Assembly: GCA_023423475.1 (NCBI GenBank)
Contig: JAFAFN010000329.1
Location: forward strand, 1-6,919
DNA: 6,919 bases
Direction: 5' to 3'
From: Actinomycetes bacterium
GTDB taxonomy: Bacteria; Actinomycetota; Acidimicrobiia; Acidimicrobiales; Microtrichaceae
Position 1 is the stretch's first letter. Each line of letters begins with the position of its first letter. The position numbers and the translations under genes were made by a program. The notes under the pieces are model-generated. The model was given only the letters and a program-made list of their open reading frames with translations, ran no database searches and was not told the origin of the DNA. Positions 1 through 6,236 of the stretch are shown piece after piece.

Positions 1-55
1 AACTCCTGACCTGCTGTTTACAAGACAGCTGCTCTGCCAACTGAGCTACTCGGGC
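1..55 (-). tRNA. tRNA-Thr(UGU), 3' end cut by window edge
   Basis: On the reverse strand the 55 visible bases fold as a tRNA. The 5' acceptor strand is GCCCGAG, followed by TA. The D-arm is GCTC / loop AGTTGGCA / GAGC. The anticodon arm is GCTGT / loop CTTGTAA / ACAGC, and the variable loop is AGGTC. The first T-stem strand AGGAG and two loop bases follow before the window ends. The anticodon in the 7-base loop is TGT, which reads Thr ACA codons. The rest of the T-arm, the acceptor 3' strand and any CCA lie outside the window. All visible stems pair perfectly, so this looks like a functional gene. Confidence 0.95.
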
Positions 56-90
56 GACTCCGTCGCGGTAGGCGCTCGCGACGTCCAGCG

Positions 91-96
91 AGTCTA
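91..96 (-). promoter_or_regulatory. Probable -10 box for the tRNA-Thr gene
   Basis: On the reverse strand the hexamer TAGACT, in the context GCG-TAGACT-CGC, fits the actinobacterial -10 pattern TAnnnT. It lies about 35 bp before the mature tRNA 5' end, which would leave a 5' leader of roughly 28 nt for RNase P to remove. I found no convincing TTGACA-like -35 hexamer at 16-18 bp, so the call rests on one box and its position. Confidence 0.4.
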
Positions 97-135
97 CGCG
101 AGGTGGTGGAGCACCCGATCGAGGTCGGTCGCCGG

Positions 136-432
136 CTACGGAGCGATGACCAGGTCGGTGATGCGGCCACCTACGAGCGTGAAGTGGCGGTTCAGGTCGA
201 TGACCCCACCCGGGAACGTCGACCTCGAGGTGTCGTGACGGTCCAGCGCACGGCGTCGCTGCATACTGCTCCGATGAGCTCGGTCGTGTCGGTGTACTCG
301 GACCCGCCACCTCGAAAGACTCGGTGAGCTCGACGGCGCCGCGGCACGTGCGCCAGGCGTCGACGACGACGGGAGAACGCCGACGATGTCGAGAGCTGAT
401 ACGGCGGCGCGATGGTCGAGCTGGACGCCGTC
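136..432 (-). pseudogene. Possible decayed small NTF2/SnoaL-like gene (frameshifted)
   Basis: No single frame is open across this stretch, but successive blocks on the reverse strand look coding, with G or C at nearly all third positions and mixed second positions. The clearest block is the last, ending at TAG 136-138. It contains TFPGGVIDLNRHFTLVGG followed by RITDLVIAP, which resembles the C-terminal beta-strands of NTF2-like/SnoaL-like proteins as I remember them. Upstream, in the next frame (about 237-299), is EYTDTTELIGAVCSDAVRW. Further up, in a third frame (about 301-370), is VVDAWRTCRGAVELTESFEV. A fourth coding-like block spans about 375-432. Joining the blocks needs several indels, so this is a decayed gene, an indel-laden assembly, or chance. 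A 42-codon ORF (264 to 136) is intact in the last block. The family guess is weak. Confidence 0.35.
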
Positions 433-437
433 GTCGC

Positions 438-489
438 GCGTCGCGCGGCGGCTCGAGCGATGGTGACCGCCGAGAGCGCTGCGCGACGC
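438..489 (-). terminator. Inverted repeat downstream of the DUF1206 gene
   Basis: A perfect 9-bp inverted repeat (GCGTCGCGC at 438-446, GCGCGACGC at 481-489) encloses a second 5-bp pair (GGCGG at 447-451, CCGCC at 467-471). It lies 6-57 bp after the stop codon of the DUF1206 gene. There is no T-run on the minus strand after it, so it would be a U-less hairpin terminator of the kind proposed for GC-rich actinobacteria. In DNA this GC-rich, part of the pairing may be chance. Confidence 0.35.
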
Positions 490-494
490 CCGCG

Positions 495-1322
495 TCAGGC
501 GGCGTGGCGGTACTTCGCCTCGGCCACGCAGAATGCGGCGAACCCGAGCAGTCCGAGGGCGACGGCGCCCAACAGCACACGGCCGCCGGTCGACGCAGCC
601 AACTCCTGCAGCGCAGCGGACAGACCGCCCGCCTCATCGGGGTTGTAGGTGACCGCAGCGCGCACCGTCAGGTAGCCCACGATCGCCCAGACGACCGATC
701 GGGCCCCGTAGCCGGCCTGCCCGAACTTCCGGACGGCGTCCGAGGAGGTGGCCAGACGCTTCTCGAAGGAGGCATCGATCGCGTGGTGCTTGAACATGTA
801 GACGGCGTAGCCGATGAGTCCCAGACCTGCGGCGCCGACGATCCACTGACCCATCGGCCAGTTCAGCACGATGGCCGTCGCCGTCTTCTGGGACTCACCG
901 TCGCCGCCGCCCGATCCGCCCGACGAGCCGCCCCAGTTCGAGATGGTCACCGATGCCGACCCGACGGCGAGCGCGAGGTACACCACGCCCTTGGCGAAGA
1001 ATCGGACACGGTCGGTCGCCTCGTCGCCCTCGACCGGATCGCCGACCGCGGCGTCGAGGAACCTCCACGCAGCGAGGGCGAACAACGCCAGCGTCATCAG
1101 GACCAGGAACACCTTGCCGAGCGGCTGCTCCCCGATCCACGCGAAGGCTCCTTGGGACGACGCCTGCTCGTCCGGGGACCCGAACGCCAGCTGCAGAGCG
1201 AGCAGGGCGATGATCCCGTAGAGCACCCCGCGACCTGCCAGCCCGATCCGACCGAGGTTGTCCTTCCACTCCGATCCGTCGGACCGGACCTTGTGCTGCA
1301 CCTTGTCGAGAGTGTCGGACAT
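495..1322 (-). CDS. DUF1206 family integral membrane protein
   Basis: A 275-residue membrane protein with the three-fold internal repeat typical of DUF1206, a family of unknown function common in actinobacteria. Each unit starts with a Gly/Arg-rich motif leading into a helix: GRIGLAGRGVLYG at residues 24-36, RFFAKGVVY at 107-115, and KFGQAGYGARSVVW at about 198-211. Each unit has a second helix, the first ending in AWRFLDA (85-91). Six transmembrane helices are expected, at about 28-47, 68-89, 108-127, 157-176, 203-222 and 246-267. A Gly/Ser-rich loop lies near 131-144. The N-terminal 23 residues are charged and probably cytoplasmic. The ATG at 1322 is chosen because GGAGG lies 6 nt upstream. 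An in-frame ATG at 1346 would add eight residues but has no such site. The gene is transcribed toward the tRNA, with a hairpin just past its stop. Length and reading frame look normal. Confidence 0.88.
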   Translation of the reverse strand: MSDTLDKVQHKVRSDGSEWKDNLGRIGLAGRGVLYGIIALLALQLAFGSPDEQASSQGAFAWIGEQPLGKVFLVLMTLALFALAAWRFLDAAVGDPVEGDEATDRVRFFAKGVVYLALAVGSASVTISNWGGSSGGSGGGDGESQKTATAIVLNWPMGQWIVGAAGLGLIGYAVYMFKHHAIDASFEKRLATSSDAVRKFGQAGYGARSVVWAIVGYLTVRAAVTYNPDEAGGLSAALQELAASTGGRVLLGAVALGLLGFAAFCVAEAKYRHAA

Positions 1323-1328
1323 GACGTG

Positions 1329-1333
1329 CCTCC
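1329..1333 (-). promoter_or_regulatory. Shine-Dalgarno site fixing the DUF1206 start
   Basis: The reverse strand reads GGAGG ending 6 nt before the ATG at 1322. This is the only strong ribosome-binding site in the window, and it decides between the ATGs at 1322 and 1346. Confidence 0.8.
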
Positions 1334-1445
1334 GTTCCGCGGTCACTGGTGGAATTGCCTGGCGCGCACGACATCAAACTCCCGAGCGTCGCCCGGGAAG
1401 ACCCAGCGTGAGGAGCCACGCTCGCCGCGGAAGTGCGGTCGCTCA

Positions 1446-1478
1446 TCGGTTCGGGCGAACCCCGAGTCGGCGTAGCGT
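1446..1478 (+). promoter_or_regulatory. Promoter with overlapping palindrome before the Ser-repeat gene
   Basis: TAGCGT at 1473-1478 fits the actinobacterial -10 pattern TAnnnT and ends 6 nt before the ATG at 1485. A transcript would therefore begin at or next to the start codon, and no Shine-Dalgarno sequence is present. At the -35 distance lies a palindrome, GGTTCG-GG-CGAACC (1448-1461). It extends to TCGG...CCGA (1446-1465) if one extra C is allowed. It could be an operator for a dimeric regulator. The -35 hexamer itself (TTCGGG, 1450-1455) is a poor match to TTGACA. This sits in the 162-bp gap between the divergent DUF1206 and Ser-repeat genes. I found no clear -10 box for the DUF1206 gene there. 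Confidence 0.4.
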
Positions 1479-1484
1479 CCGACC

Positions 1485-1778
1485 ATGCGCGAACCCTCGA
1501 CGTCACGCTGGTCCTGGAAGTCCGAGCGATCGATCCTGAGCATCGGGAGTCGTGGCTCGATCCTGTCGATCGGATCGGTCGGCAGCATCCTGTCGGTCGG
1601 CTCCATCGGGTCCTTCGCCTCGATCGGGTCCATCGGATCCGCCGCCAGCGCGTGGTCGATCCTGTCAGCGGCGTCCAGTCGCTCGATCATGTCGGCAGCG
1701 GCGAGTCGTGCGGTCCTCCGGGCAGGAGCCGGGAACGACGCGTCGTGCACTGAGCGCACGACGCACTGCGCCGACTGA
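1485..1778 (+). CDS. Ser-x-x tandem-repeat protein of unknown function
   Basis: A 97-residue protein with a strict three-residue rhythm: serine occupies residues 7, 10, 13 and so on to 70, 22 in a row without a break. Within this is a nine-residue period, S-[IV]-G-S-x-G-S-x-x, clearest at residues 19-54. The other positions are Ile, Leu, Val, Gly or Ala, so the chain could form a flat or helical beta-type repeat fold with serines aligned on one face. No signal peptide or transmembrane helix is evident. The C-terminal 27 residues are not repetitive and contain two cysteines. The serines use both TCN and AGY codons (AGY at residues 19, 22, 34 and 55), which argues that the protein sequence on this strand is under selection. 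The start is the ATG just after a -10 box, apparently leaderless. I recall similar Ser-repeat hypothetical proteins in actinobacteria but no known function. The opposite strand is also open here, so strand choice carries some doubt. Confidence 0.6.
   Translation: MREPSTSRWSWKSERSILSIGSRGSILSIGSVGSILSVGSIGSFASIGSIGSAASAWSILSAASSRSIMSAAASRAVLRAGAGNDASCTERTTHCAD
1539..1673 (+). repeat. 27-bp coding tandem repeat (about 5 units)
   Basis: Five consecutive 27-bp units start at 1539, 1566, 1593, 1620 and 1647, each coding for nine residues. The first four fit S-[IV]-G-S-x-G-S-[IF]-[LA] or a close variant; the fifth (S-A-W-S-I-L-S-A-A) is degenerate. The DNA units differ at many bases, including switches between TCN and AGY serine codons, so this is an old, diverged repeat rather than a recent slippage product. 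Confidence 0.7.
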
Positions 1779-1792
1779 GCACGCCGGCGACC

Positions 1793-1808
1793 CACCGCGG
1801 CGGTGTTT
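1793..1808. terminator. Weak hairpin between convergent genes
   Basis: CACCGC-G-GCGGTG (1793-1805) is a short, near-perfect palindrome followed by TTT. It lies 14 bp after the Ser-repeat gene's stop and touches the stop of the convergent gene. It could end transcription from the left, but the stem is short once a realistic loop is allowed. Confidence 0.25.
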
Positions 1809-2014
1809 CAGTCGAGGTCGCGCAGGATCAACCACCACGACGCGAGTCCGTGCTCGCACCACGCGTCGGGCGCGACCAGGCAGTCGTCGGGGCAACGGCA
1901 CACGCCGTCGGCCATCAGCTCGGCGAGCGTGTCGTCGTCCGGAGGCGCCCAGCCGCTGTTGTCGTGGAACCAGAGGTGCGCCCTCCTGATCGCTCCGGCT
2001 GCATCGAGTTCCAC
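1808..2014 (-). CDS. Small Cys-cluster protein, putative zinc-binding, function unknown
   Basis: With the GTG start at 2014 this encodes 68 residues. The C-terminal half holds C-x-C-x3-C-x7-C-x-H (VCRCPDDC, then WCEH), spanning 1850-1900. Four cysteines and a histidine in 17 residues suggest a small metal site, probably zinc. The cluster is followed by a hydrophobic, Trp-rich tail, GLASWWLILRDLD. The start is uncertain. The frame stays open up to ATGs at 2104 and 2125 (105 residues), but the extra 37 codons are Arg/Ala-rich, have less GC at third positions (about 73% against about 90%), and would overlap the divergent lipoprotein's promoter. A GGAGGG abuts the GTG too closely to be an ideal ribosome site. 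I recall similar hypothetical proteins in Acidimicrobiia but cannot name a family. No membrane segment or signal peptide is seen. Confidence 0.65.
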   Translation of the reverse strand: MELDAAGAIRRAHLWFHDNSGWAPPDDDTLAELMADGVCRCPDDCLVAPDAWCEHGLASWWLILRDLD

Positions 2015-2109
2015 CCCTCCATGATGGGCCGCCGCCGAGGTGGCGTCAGCACGCTCGACCCACGAGCGTCGAGGCCGCTGAGGCGCTCGGAGCCCGAACA
2101 GCATCCGGG

Positions 2110-2115
2110 TAGTGT
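2110..2115 (+). promoter_or_regulatory. Probable -10 box for the lipoprotein gene (leaderless start)
   Basis: TAGTGT fits TAnnnT and lies 8 nt before the ATG at 2124, with no Shine-Dalgarno site between them. The stretch TAGTGTCCGAGCCCATG closely matches TAGCGTCCGACCATG before the Ser-repeat gene. The transcript start would fall at or beside the start codon. Confidence 0.45.
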
Positions 2116-2123
2116 CCGAGCCC

Positions 2124-2734
2124 ATGCGGACCCGAACCTGCTCGGCGCCGGCGATCAGAGCGATGTCGGTCGCTGTGGTGCTCGTCGCCGTCGCCGCTGG
2201 CTGCGCACGACCTGGGCCGGCGACGGATCGCGGCCGGCTGACGCAGCACCGCCGACGTCGTCATGTGCGGCCCGTGCACCCCGGGCAACGACCCGACGGG
2301 CACCGACGGGCACTACGCCATGGTCTGCAAGGGCGGCGAGTGGGCTCCGGTCATGACGGTCGACGAGTTCGTCCGCATCAACCGAGGTGAGCCGAACGTC
2401 GTCATCGCGCCGCTGCCGACTCGACCGACCACGACGACCACCACGACGTCGACCACGACCACCCTTCCCGTGTCGCCACCGACGGTCACCTCGGTGTCCC
2501 CCGACATGGGCAGCTCCGCCGGGGGCATCTCGGTCACGATCACCGGCACGAAACCTCAGCGGAGCCACGTCGGTGTTGTTCAGCTCAACTCCCGCCACCA
2601 GCTTCACCGTGAACTCGCCGACGTCGATCACTGCGACGACGCCGGCGCACAGCCCCGGGTTCGTCTACGTGGCGGTCACCACCCTCGGCGGGACGGCCAC
2701 CGCGCCTGGTTTCTACCTGTACATGGTCAACTGA
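2124..2734 (+). pseudogene. Frameshifted secreted lipoprotein with IPT/TIG domain
   Basis: Three frame blocks together make one recognisable protein. Block 1 (from ATG 2124) is a lipoprotein signal peptide: an Arg-containing N-terminus, hydrophobic SVAVVLVAVAAG, and a lipobox cysteine (AAGC). Block 2 (about 2242-2553) gives MCGPCTPGNDPTGTDGHYAM and on to VCKGGEWAPVMTVDEFVRI, then a Thr-rich linker of some 16 residues (about 2422-2466). It then enters an IPT/TIG immunoglobulin-like domain (PPTVTSVSPDMGSSAGG, then ISVTITGT). Block 3 (from about 2553 to TGA 2732) completes that domain: NLSGATSVLFSSTPATSF, ending PGFYLYMVN. The second break falls at AAA 2551-2553, where removing one A restores GTNLSGATSV exactly. 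The first lies in 2242-2262 and is less certain, since block 2 might start at its own ATG 2263. The product would be a cell-surface protein. Either the gene is inactivated or the sequence has indel errors. Confidence 0.65.
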
Positions 2735-2752
2735 GACGCCGGCTCCGGTTCC

Positions 2753-3904
2753 TCAGCGCGAGGTGCGACCCTCGCTGCGCACACCGCCGTAGATCGCGGT
2801 GCGGGTCAGGACGTCCAACAGCACCCGCTGCGCGGCCCAGCGTGGCACCCGGAATGCCGTGCCGTTCGGCTGATGGATGACCATGCCGTCGTCCTGCAGG
2901 CCCACGATCGAACCCCAGCGGTACTTCGGGGGCTTGAACGAGGCGAGCTTGGACTTCCCACTCGCTGCGGCGCGGATGTTGCGCACCACGACCCGGTAGC
3001 CGAAGTTGCGGGCCGAGCTGCGCGCCGGGTCGCTCGCCGCCACATCACCGACGGCGAACACGTCGCGGAACCCGGGCACCCGCAGGTGCTCGTCGACCGT
3101 CACGAAGCCGGCGTCGTCGAGCATGCCCTCGGGCAGGAACCTCGAGTTGGGACGTACGTCGCCGATCGACCACAGCACCACGTCCGCGGTGAACGGGTCC
3201 TGACCGGTGCTCCACTCGACGGGTTCGGTCGTGAGCCGATCGGTTCGTGAGCCGTCGGGGATCGACGCTCGGTGCCCCGGGTGCAGCTGCACACCCACGT
3301 CGGTGAGCTCGCAAGCCAGACGCTTCCTGGTCCTCGGGTGGTAGCCGGGCAGCGGCTCGTCCTGGCCGTAGAAGAGGTGCACGTCGAGGTCCGTGCGTTG
3401 CTTCGCCAAGTTGTACGCCGAGCTCACCCCGGTCGGCCCGCCGCCGATGATCGCCATCGAACCGGCTCGGCCGATGCTCGACGCGACGTCGTCGATGCCG
3501 GCCTCGACCGCGGCCAAGTCCTCGACCTCGCTGCGTCGCCAGAACCCGTTGGTCGTGCCCGACGCGATCACCAGGACGTCGTACGGCAACGACCTCGGAG
3601 CGCCGTCGGCGACGTCGACCGTGACCACCTTCGCCTCGGTATCGACGCCCGTCACTGCGCCGTGCACCACGCTCACGCGGTCGAGCCGGCGGAACCGGTC
3701 GAGCGGGGTCAGGTAGTTCCGCCGCCACGTGTCCGGATCAGCGAGACGGGTGCCGAGCTCCTGGCCACTGACGAGCGCCGGTTTGGTCGACACGCCGACC
3801 ACGTCGAACCCGCGCCCCAGGTGGGTCGCGACCAGCACACCCGTGTCGCCCATGCCGATCACGACGACGCGGGTCTTCGGGCTCGTCGATCGGGGTCCGG
3901 GCAT
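2753..3904 (-). CDS. FAD/NAD(P)-dependent oxidoreductase (Pyr_redox_2 / NDH-2-AIF-like)
   Basis: A 383-residue flavoprotein with two dinucleotide-binding folds. G17-M-G-D-T-G22 near the N-terminus binds FAD. GGGPTG at 154-159, after the strand SMAII, binds NAD(P)H. The ASGT motif at 114-117 and VFAVGD at 282-287 (second FAD contact) complete the class pattern. The C-terminal region ends in RVPRW and YGGV segments, like NDH-2/AIF-type enzymes. It should pass electrons from NAD(P)H to a quinone or another acceptor. There is one cysteine only (Cys198), so the CxxxxC redox disulfide of dihydrolipoamide dehydrogenase is absent. It is the last gene of the bkd run, 40 bp after E2, and converges with the lipoprotein gene 18 bp away. 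I chose ATG 3904 because it precedes the FAD motif closely. An ATG at 3985 would overlap E2 by 41 bp. No Shine-Dalgarno site is visible at either. Substrate unknown. Confidence 0.85.
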   Translation of the reverse strand: MPGPRSTSPKTRVVVIGMGDTGVLVATHLGRGFDVVGVSTKPALVSGQELGTRLADPDTWRRNYLTPLDRFRRLDRVSVVHGAVTGVDTEAKVVTVDVADGAPRSLPYDVLVIASGTTNGFWRRSEVEDLAAVEAGIDDVASSIGRAGSMAIIGGGPTGVSSAYNLAKQRTDLDVHLFYGQDEPLPGYHPRTRKRLACELTDVGVQLHPGHRASIPDGSRTDRLTTEPVEWSTGQDPFTADVVLWSIGDVRPNSRFLPEGMLDDAGFVTVDEHLRVPGFRDVFAVGDVAASDPARSSARNFGYRVVVRNIRAAASGKSKLASFKPPKYRWGSIVGLQDDGMVIHQPNGTAFRVPRWAAQRVLLDVLTRTAIYGGVRSEGRTSR

Positions 3905-3944
3905 CGGGTCAGTATTGCCGGGACCGGCGGGGATGGGCCGCAGG

Positions 3945-5222
3945 TCAGGCCTCGCCGCCCGTTCCTTCGATGCTGGGCTCATCAATGCGGGGCTCGTCGA
4001 TGAAGAGCAGCGCGGGGGACTCGAGCGAGGTCTTGATGCGCTGCACGAACGTCGCCGCGACCCAGCCGTCGACGATGCGGTGATCGAAGCTGGACGACAG
4101 GTTCATGACCTGGCGTGGCACGAACGTGTCGCCGTTCCACATCGGTTGGGTACGGATCCGGTTGATGCCGACGATCGCGACCTCGGGCTGGTTGATGATC
4201 GGCGTCGACATGATGCCGCCCAGCGCGCCGAGCGACGTGACGGTGACGGTCGATCCGGACAGATCTGACGCCGGAGCCGAGCCGTCCCTGGCCGCGTCGG
4301 CACCGCGCCGGATCGACTCCGACAGCTGCCACAGATCCATGGAGTCGGCATGATGCACGACCGGCACGATCAGCCCGCCGGGTGTCTGTGTGGCGATGCC
4401 GACGTGCACCGCGTCGTGGGTGACCAACACGCCTCGCTCGTCGTCGAAGGTGGAGTTCAGCTCCGGATGGTGCCGCAGCGCTCGCACGACGGCCCGCACG
4501 ATGAACGGCAGCGGTGTGAGCGGTGGCAGTTCCTCGCCGCTGTCGTGTTGCAGTGCGGTCCGCAGCGACTCGAGCGCGGTGACGTCGACTTCTTCGACGT
4601 AGGTGATGTGGGGGATCCGGCTCGCCGCGGTCGACATCTGCGCGGCGATCCTGCGGCGCAGCCCGATGATCGGCGTCTCGTGGGTCCCGTCCTGTCGGCC
4701 GCCGACGCGAGGTTCGACCGCTCCGATGTGCGCGTCGATGTCCGAGCGCAGGATGCGGCCGTCGGGTCCGGAGCCCCGAACCTTCGACAGGTCGACACCT
4801 CGGTCACGGGCGAGCTTCCGCACCGCCGGCGCGGCCTTCGGTCGGTCCGGTGGGGGAGGTGCACTCGCCGTCGTTCCATCAGGCACATCTGGTCGGTCGA
4901 ACGGGTTCGCCGTCGCGACCGGCGCAGGAGTGGCCGGACTGGCTGCGGGCTGCGGCGCGTCCGGCGCCACAACCACCGAGCCGTCGGTCTCGATGGACAT
5001 CAGCTCGGAACCGACCGCGATCGAGTCACCGGGTTCGCCGTGCCGAGCGGCGACGGTGCCGGCGACGCCCGCGTAGAGCTCGACGGTCGCCTTGTCGGTC
5101 ATCACCTCGGCGACGGGTGTGTCGGCACGGACCGCATCGCCGATCGCGACGAGCCACTGCACCAGCTCGGCCTCGGCGACACCCTCGCCGACGTCGGGCA
5201 GCTTCACCGGATGCGCTGCCAC
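3945..5222 (-). CDS. bkdB: Branched-chain 2-oxoacid dehydrogenase E2 (dihydrolipoyl acyltransferase)
   Basis: The 425-residue core subunit transfers branched acyl groups (isobutyryl, isovaleryl, 2-methylbutyryl) from lipoamide to CoA. There is one lipoyl domain (residues 3-80) with Lys44 in MTDKATVE as the attachment site. An Ala/Pro-rich flexible linker follows (82-131). A peripheral-subunit-binding domain (132-167; VRKLARDRGVDLSKVRGSG) docks E1 or E3. The catalytic domain (about 184-415) includes IPHITYVEEVDVTALESL, typical of BCKDH-type E2, and the active-site HRIVDG with His381 and Asp385. The key residues are present and the length is normal. Residues 28-44 from the end onward form a Glu/Pro-rich tail. 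The start is GTG 5222, 1 nt after the E1-beta stop (TGA-C-GTG), so coupling is likely. The frame stays open far upstream, but that stretch is E1-beta's shadow. A pyruvate-type E2 is less likely given the E1 partners. Confidence 0.94.
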   Translation of the reverse strand: MAAHPVKLPDVGEGVAEAELVQWLVAIGDAVRADTPVAEVMTDKATVELYAGVAGTVAARHGEPGDSIAVGSELMSIETDGSVVVAPDAPQPAASPATPAPVATANPFDRPDVPDGTTASAPPPPDRPKAAPAVRKLARDRGVDLSKVRGSGPDGRILRSDIDAHIGAVEPRVGGRQDGTHETPIIGLRRRIAAQMSTAASRIPHITYVEEVDVTALESLRTALQHDSGEELPPLTPLPFIVRAVVRALRHHPELNSTFDDERGVLVTHDAVHVGIATQTPGGLIVPVVHHADSMDLWQLSESIRRGADAARDGSAPASDLSGSTVTVTSLGALGGIMSTPIINQPEVAIVGINRIRTQPMWNGDTFVPRQVMNLSSSFDHRIVDGWVAATFVQRIKTSLESPALLFIDEPRIDEPSIEGTGGEA

Positions 5223-5223
5223 G

Positions 5224-6236
5224 TCAGGCCGCCATCGTCGCGACCATCGCCGCACCCACTCGGGCGGGTCCGGGGAAGTAGGCCCACTCCTGGGCGTGCG
5301 GATACGGCGTGTCCCAGCCGGCGACCCGGGCGATCGGCGCTTCCAGCGACCACAGCACCCGCTCCTGCAGCACGGCGCACAGCTCGGCACCGAAGCCGGA
5401 GGTGAGCGTCGCTTCGTGTGCCACCACACACCTGCCGGTGCGCTCGACCGACGCCAGGATCGTGTCGACATCGAGCGGCACCAACGAGCGCAGGTCGATG
5501 ATCTCGGCGTCGATGCCGGTCTCGTCCGCCGCGGCCGCGGCGACGTGCACGAGCGTGCCGTAGGTGAGCACGGTGAGCTCGTCGCCGGGTCGGTGGATCC
5601 GGGCGGACCCCAGCGGCACCCGGTAGTGGCCCTCGGGTACGTCGCTCAGCAGATCCGCCGACCACGGCACGATCGGCCGTTCGTGGTGCCCGTCGAAGGG
5701 CCCGTTGTAGAGGCGCTTCGGTTCGAGGAACACGACCGGGTCGTCGTCCTCGATCGCCGCGATCAGTAGTCCCTTCGCGTCGTACGGGTTCGACGGGATG
5801 ACCGTCTTCAACCCGGCGACGTGGGTGAACAGCGCTTCCGGGCTCTGCGAGTGGGTCTGGCCACCGAAGATGCCGCCACCCGTCGGCATCCGGATCGTGA
5901 GCGGCACCGTGAAGTCCGCCGCGGAACGGTGCCGGATGCGGGCGGCCTCGGACACGATCTGGTCGTACGCCGGGTACATGTAGTCGGCGAACTGGATCTC
6001 GACACAGGGCCGCAGCCCGTAGGTCGCCATGCCGATCGCGGCGCCGACGATGCCGCTCTCGTTGATCGGCGCGTCGAAGCAGCGGTGGTCACCGAAGCGC
6101 GCCTGGAGTCCCTGGGTGCAGCGGAACACCCCGCCGAAGTAGCCGACGTCCTGACCGAAGACGACGACCCGCTCGTCGCGCTCCATGGCGACGGCGTGTG
6201 CGTCGCGGATCGCCTCGATCATCGTCATCGTCGCCA

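Noticed and set aside
324..1475. Long plus-strand frame of 383 codons.
   Set aside because: The translation is Arg/Gly-rich and low in hydrophobic order. It is the antisense shadow of the clear DUF1206 gene and the frames next to it.
1343..1795. Minus-strand frame of 150 codons rich in Asp, Pro and Ile opposite the Ser-repeat gene.
   Set aside because: It shares third codon positions with the plus-strand gene, so GC bias does not separate the two. Its Asp/Pro rhythm breaks wherever the plus strand uses AGY serine codons, while the plus-strand serine register does not break. It also runs to within 21 bp of the DUF1206 start. Some doubt remains.
2422..2466. ACG/ACC-rich stretch as a microsatellite or regulatory repeat.
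   Set aside because: It is explained by the Thr-rich linker of the lipoprotein, encoded by mixed ACG/ACC codons with one Ser.
2758..2775. 6-bp hairpin (GCGAGG / CCTCGC) at the 3' end of the oxidoreductase gene as a terminator.
   Set aside because: It lies within the last codons, has no T-run, and a 6-bp GC stem is expected by chance in this DNA.
3905..3985. Upstream ATG-ATG start for the oxidoreductase, adding 27 residues.
   Set aside because: The added residues are Pro/Arg-rich, overlap the end of E2 by 41 bp, and have no ribosome-binding site. The FAD fold begins just after ATG 3904.
5223..5471. N-terminal extension of 83 codons on the E2 gene.
   Set aside because: It lies wholly inside E1-beta, is Arg/Ser/Pro-rich, and precedes the canonical lipoyl-domain start. 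GTG 5222 fits family length and operon spacing.
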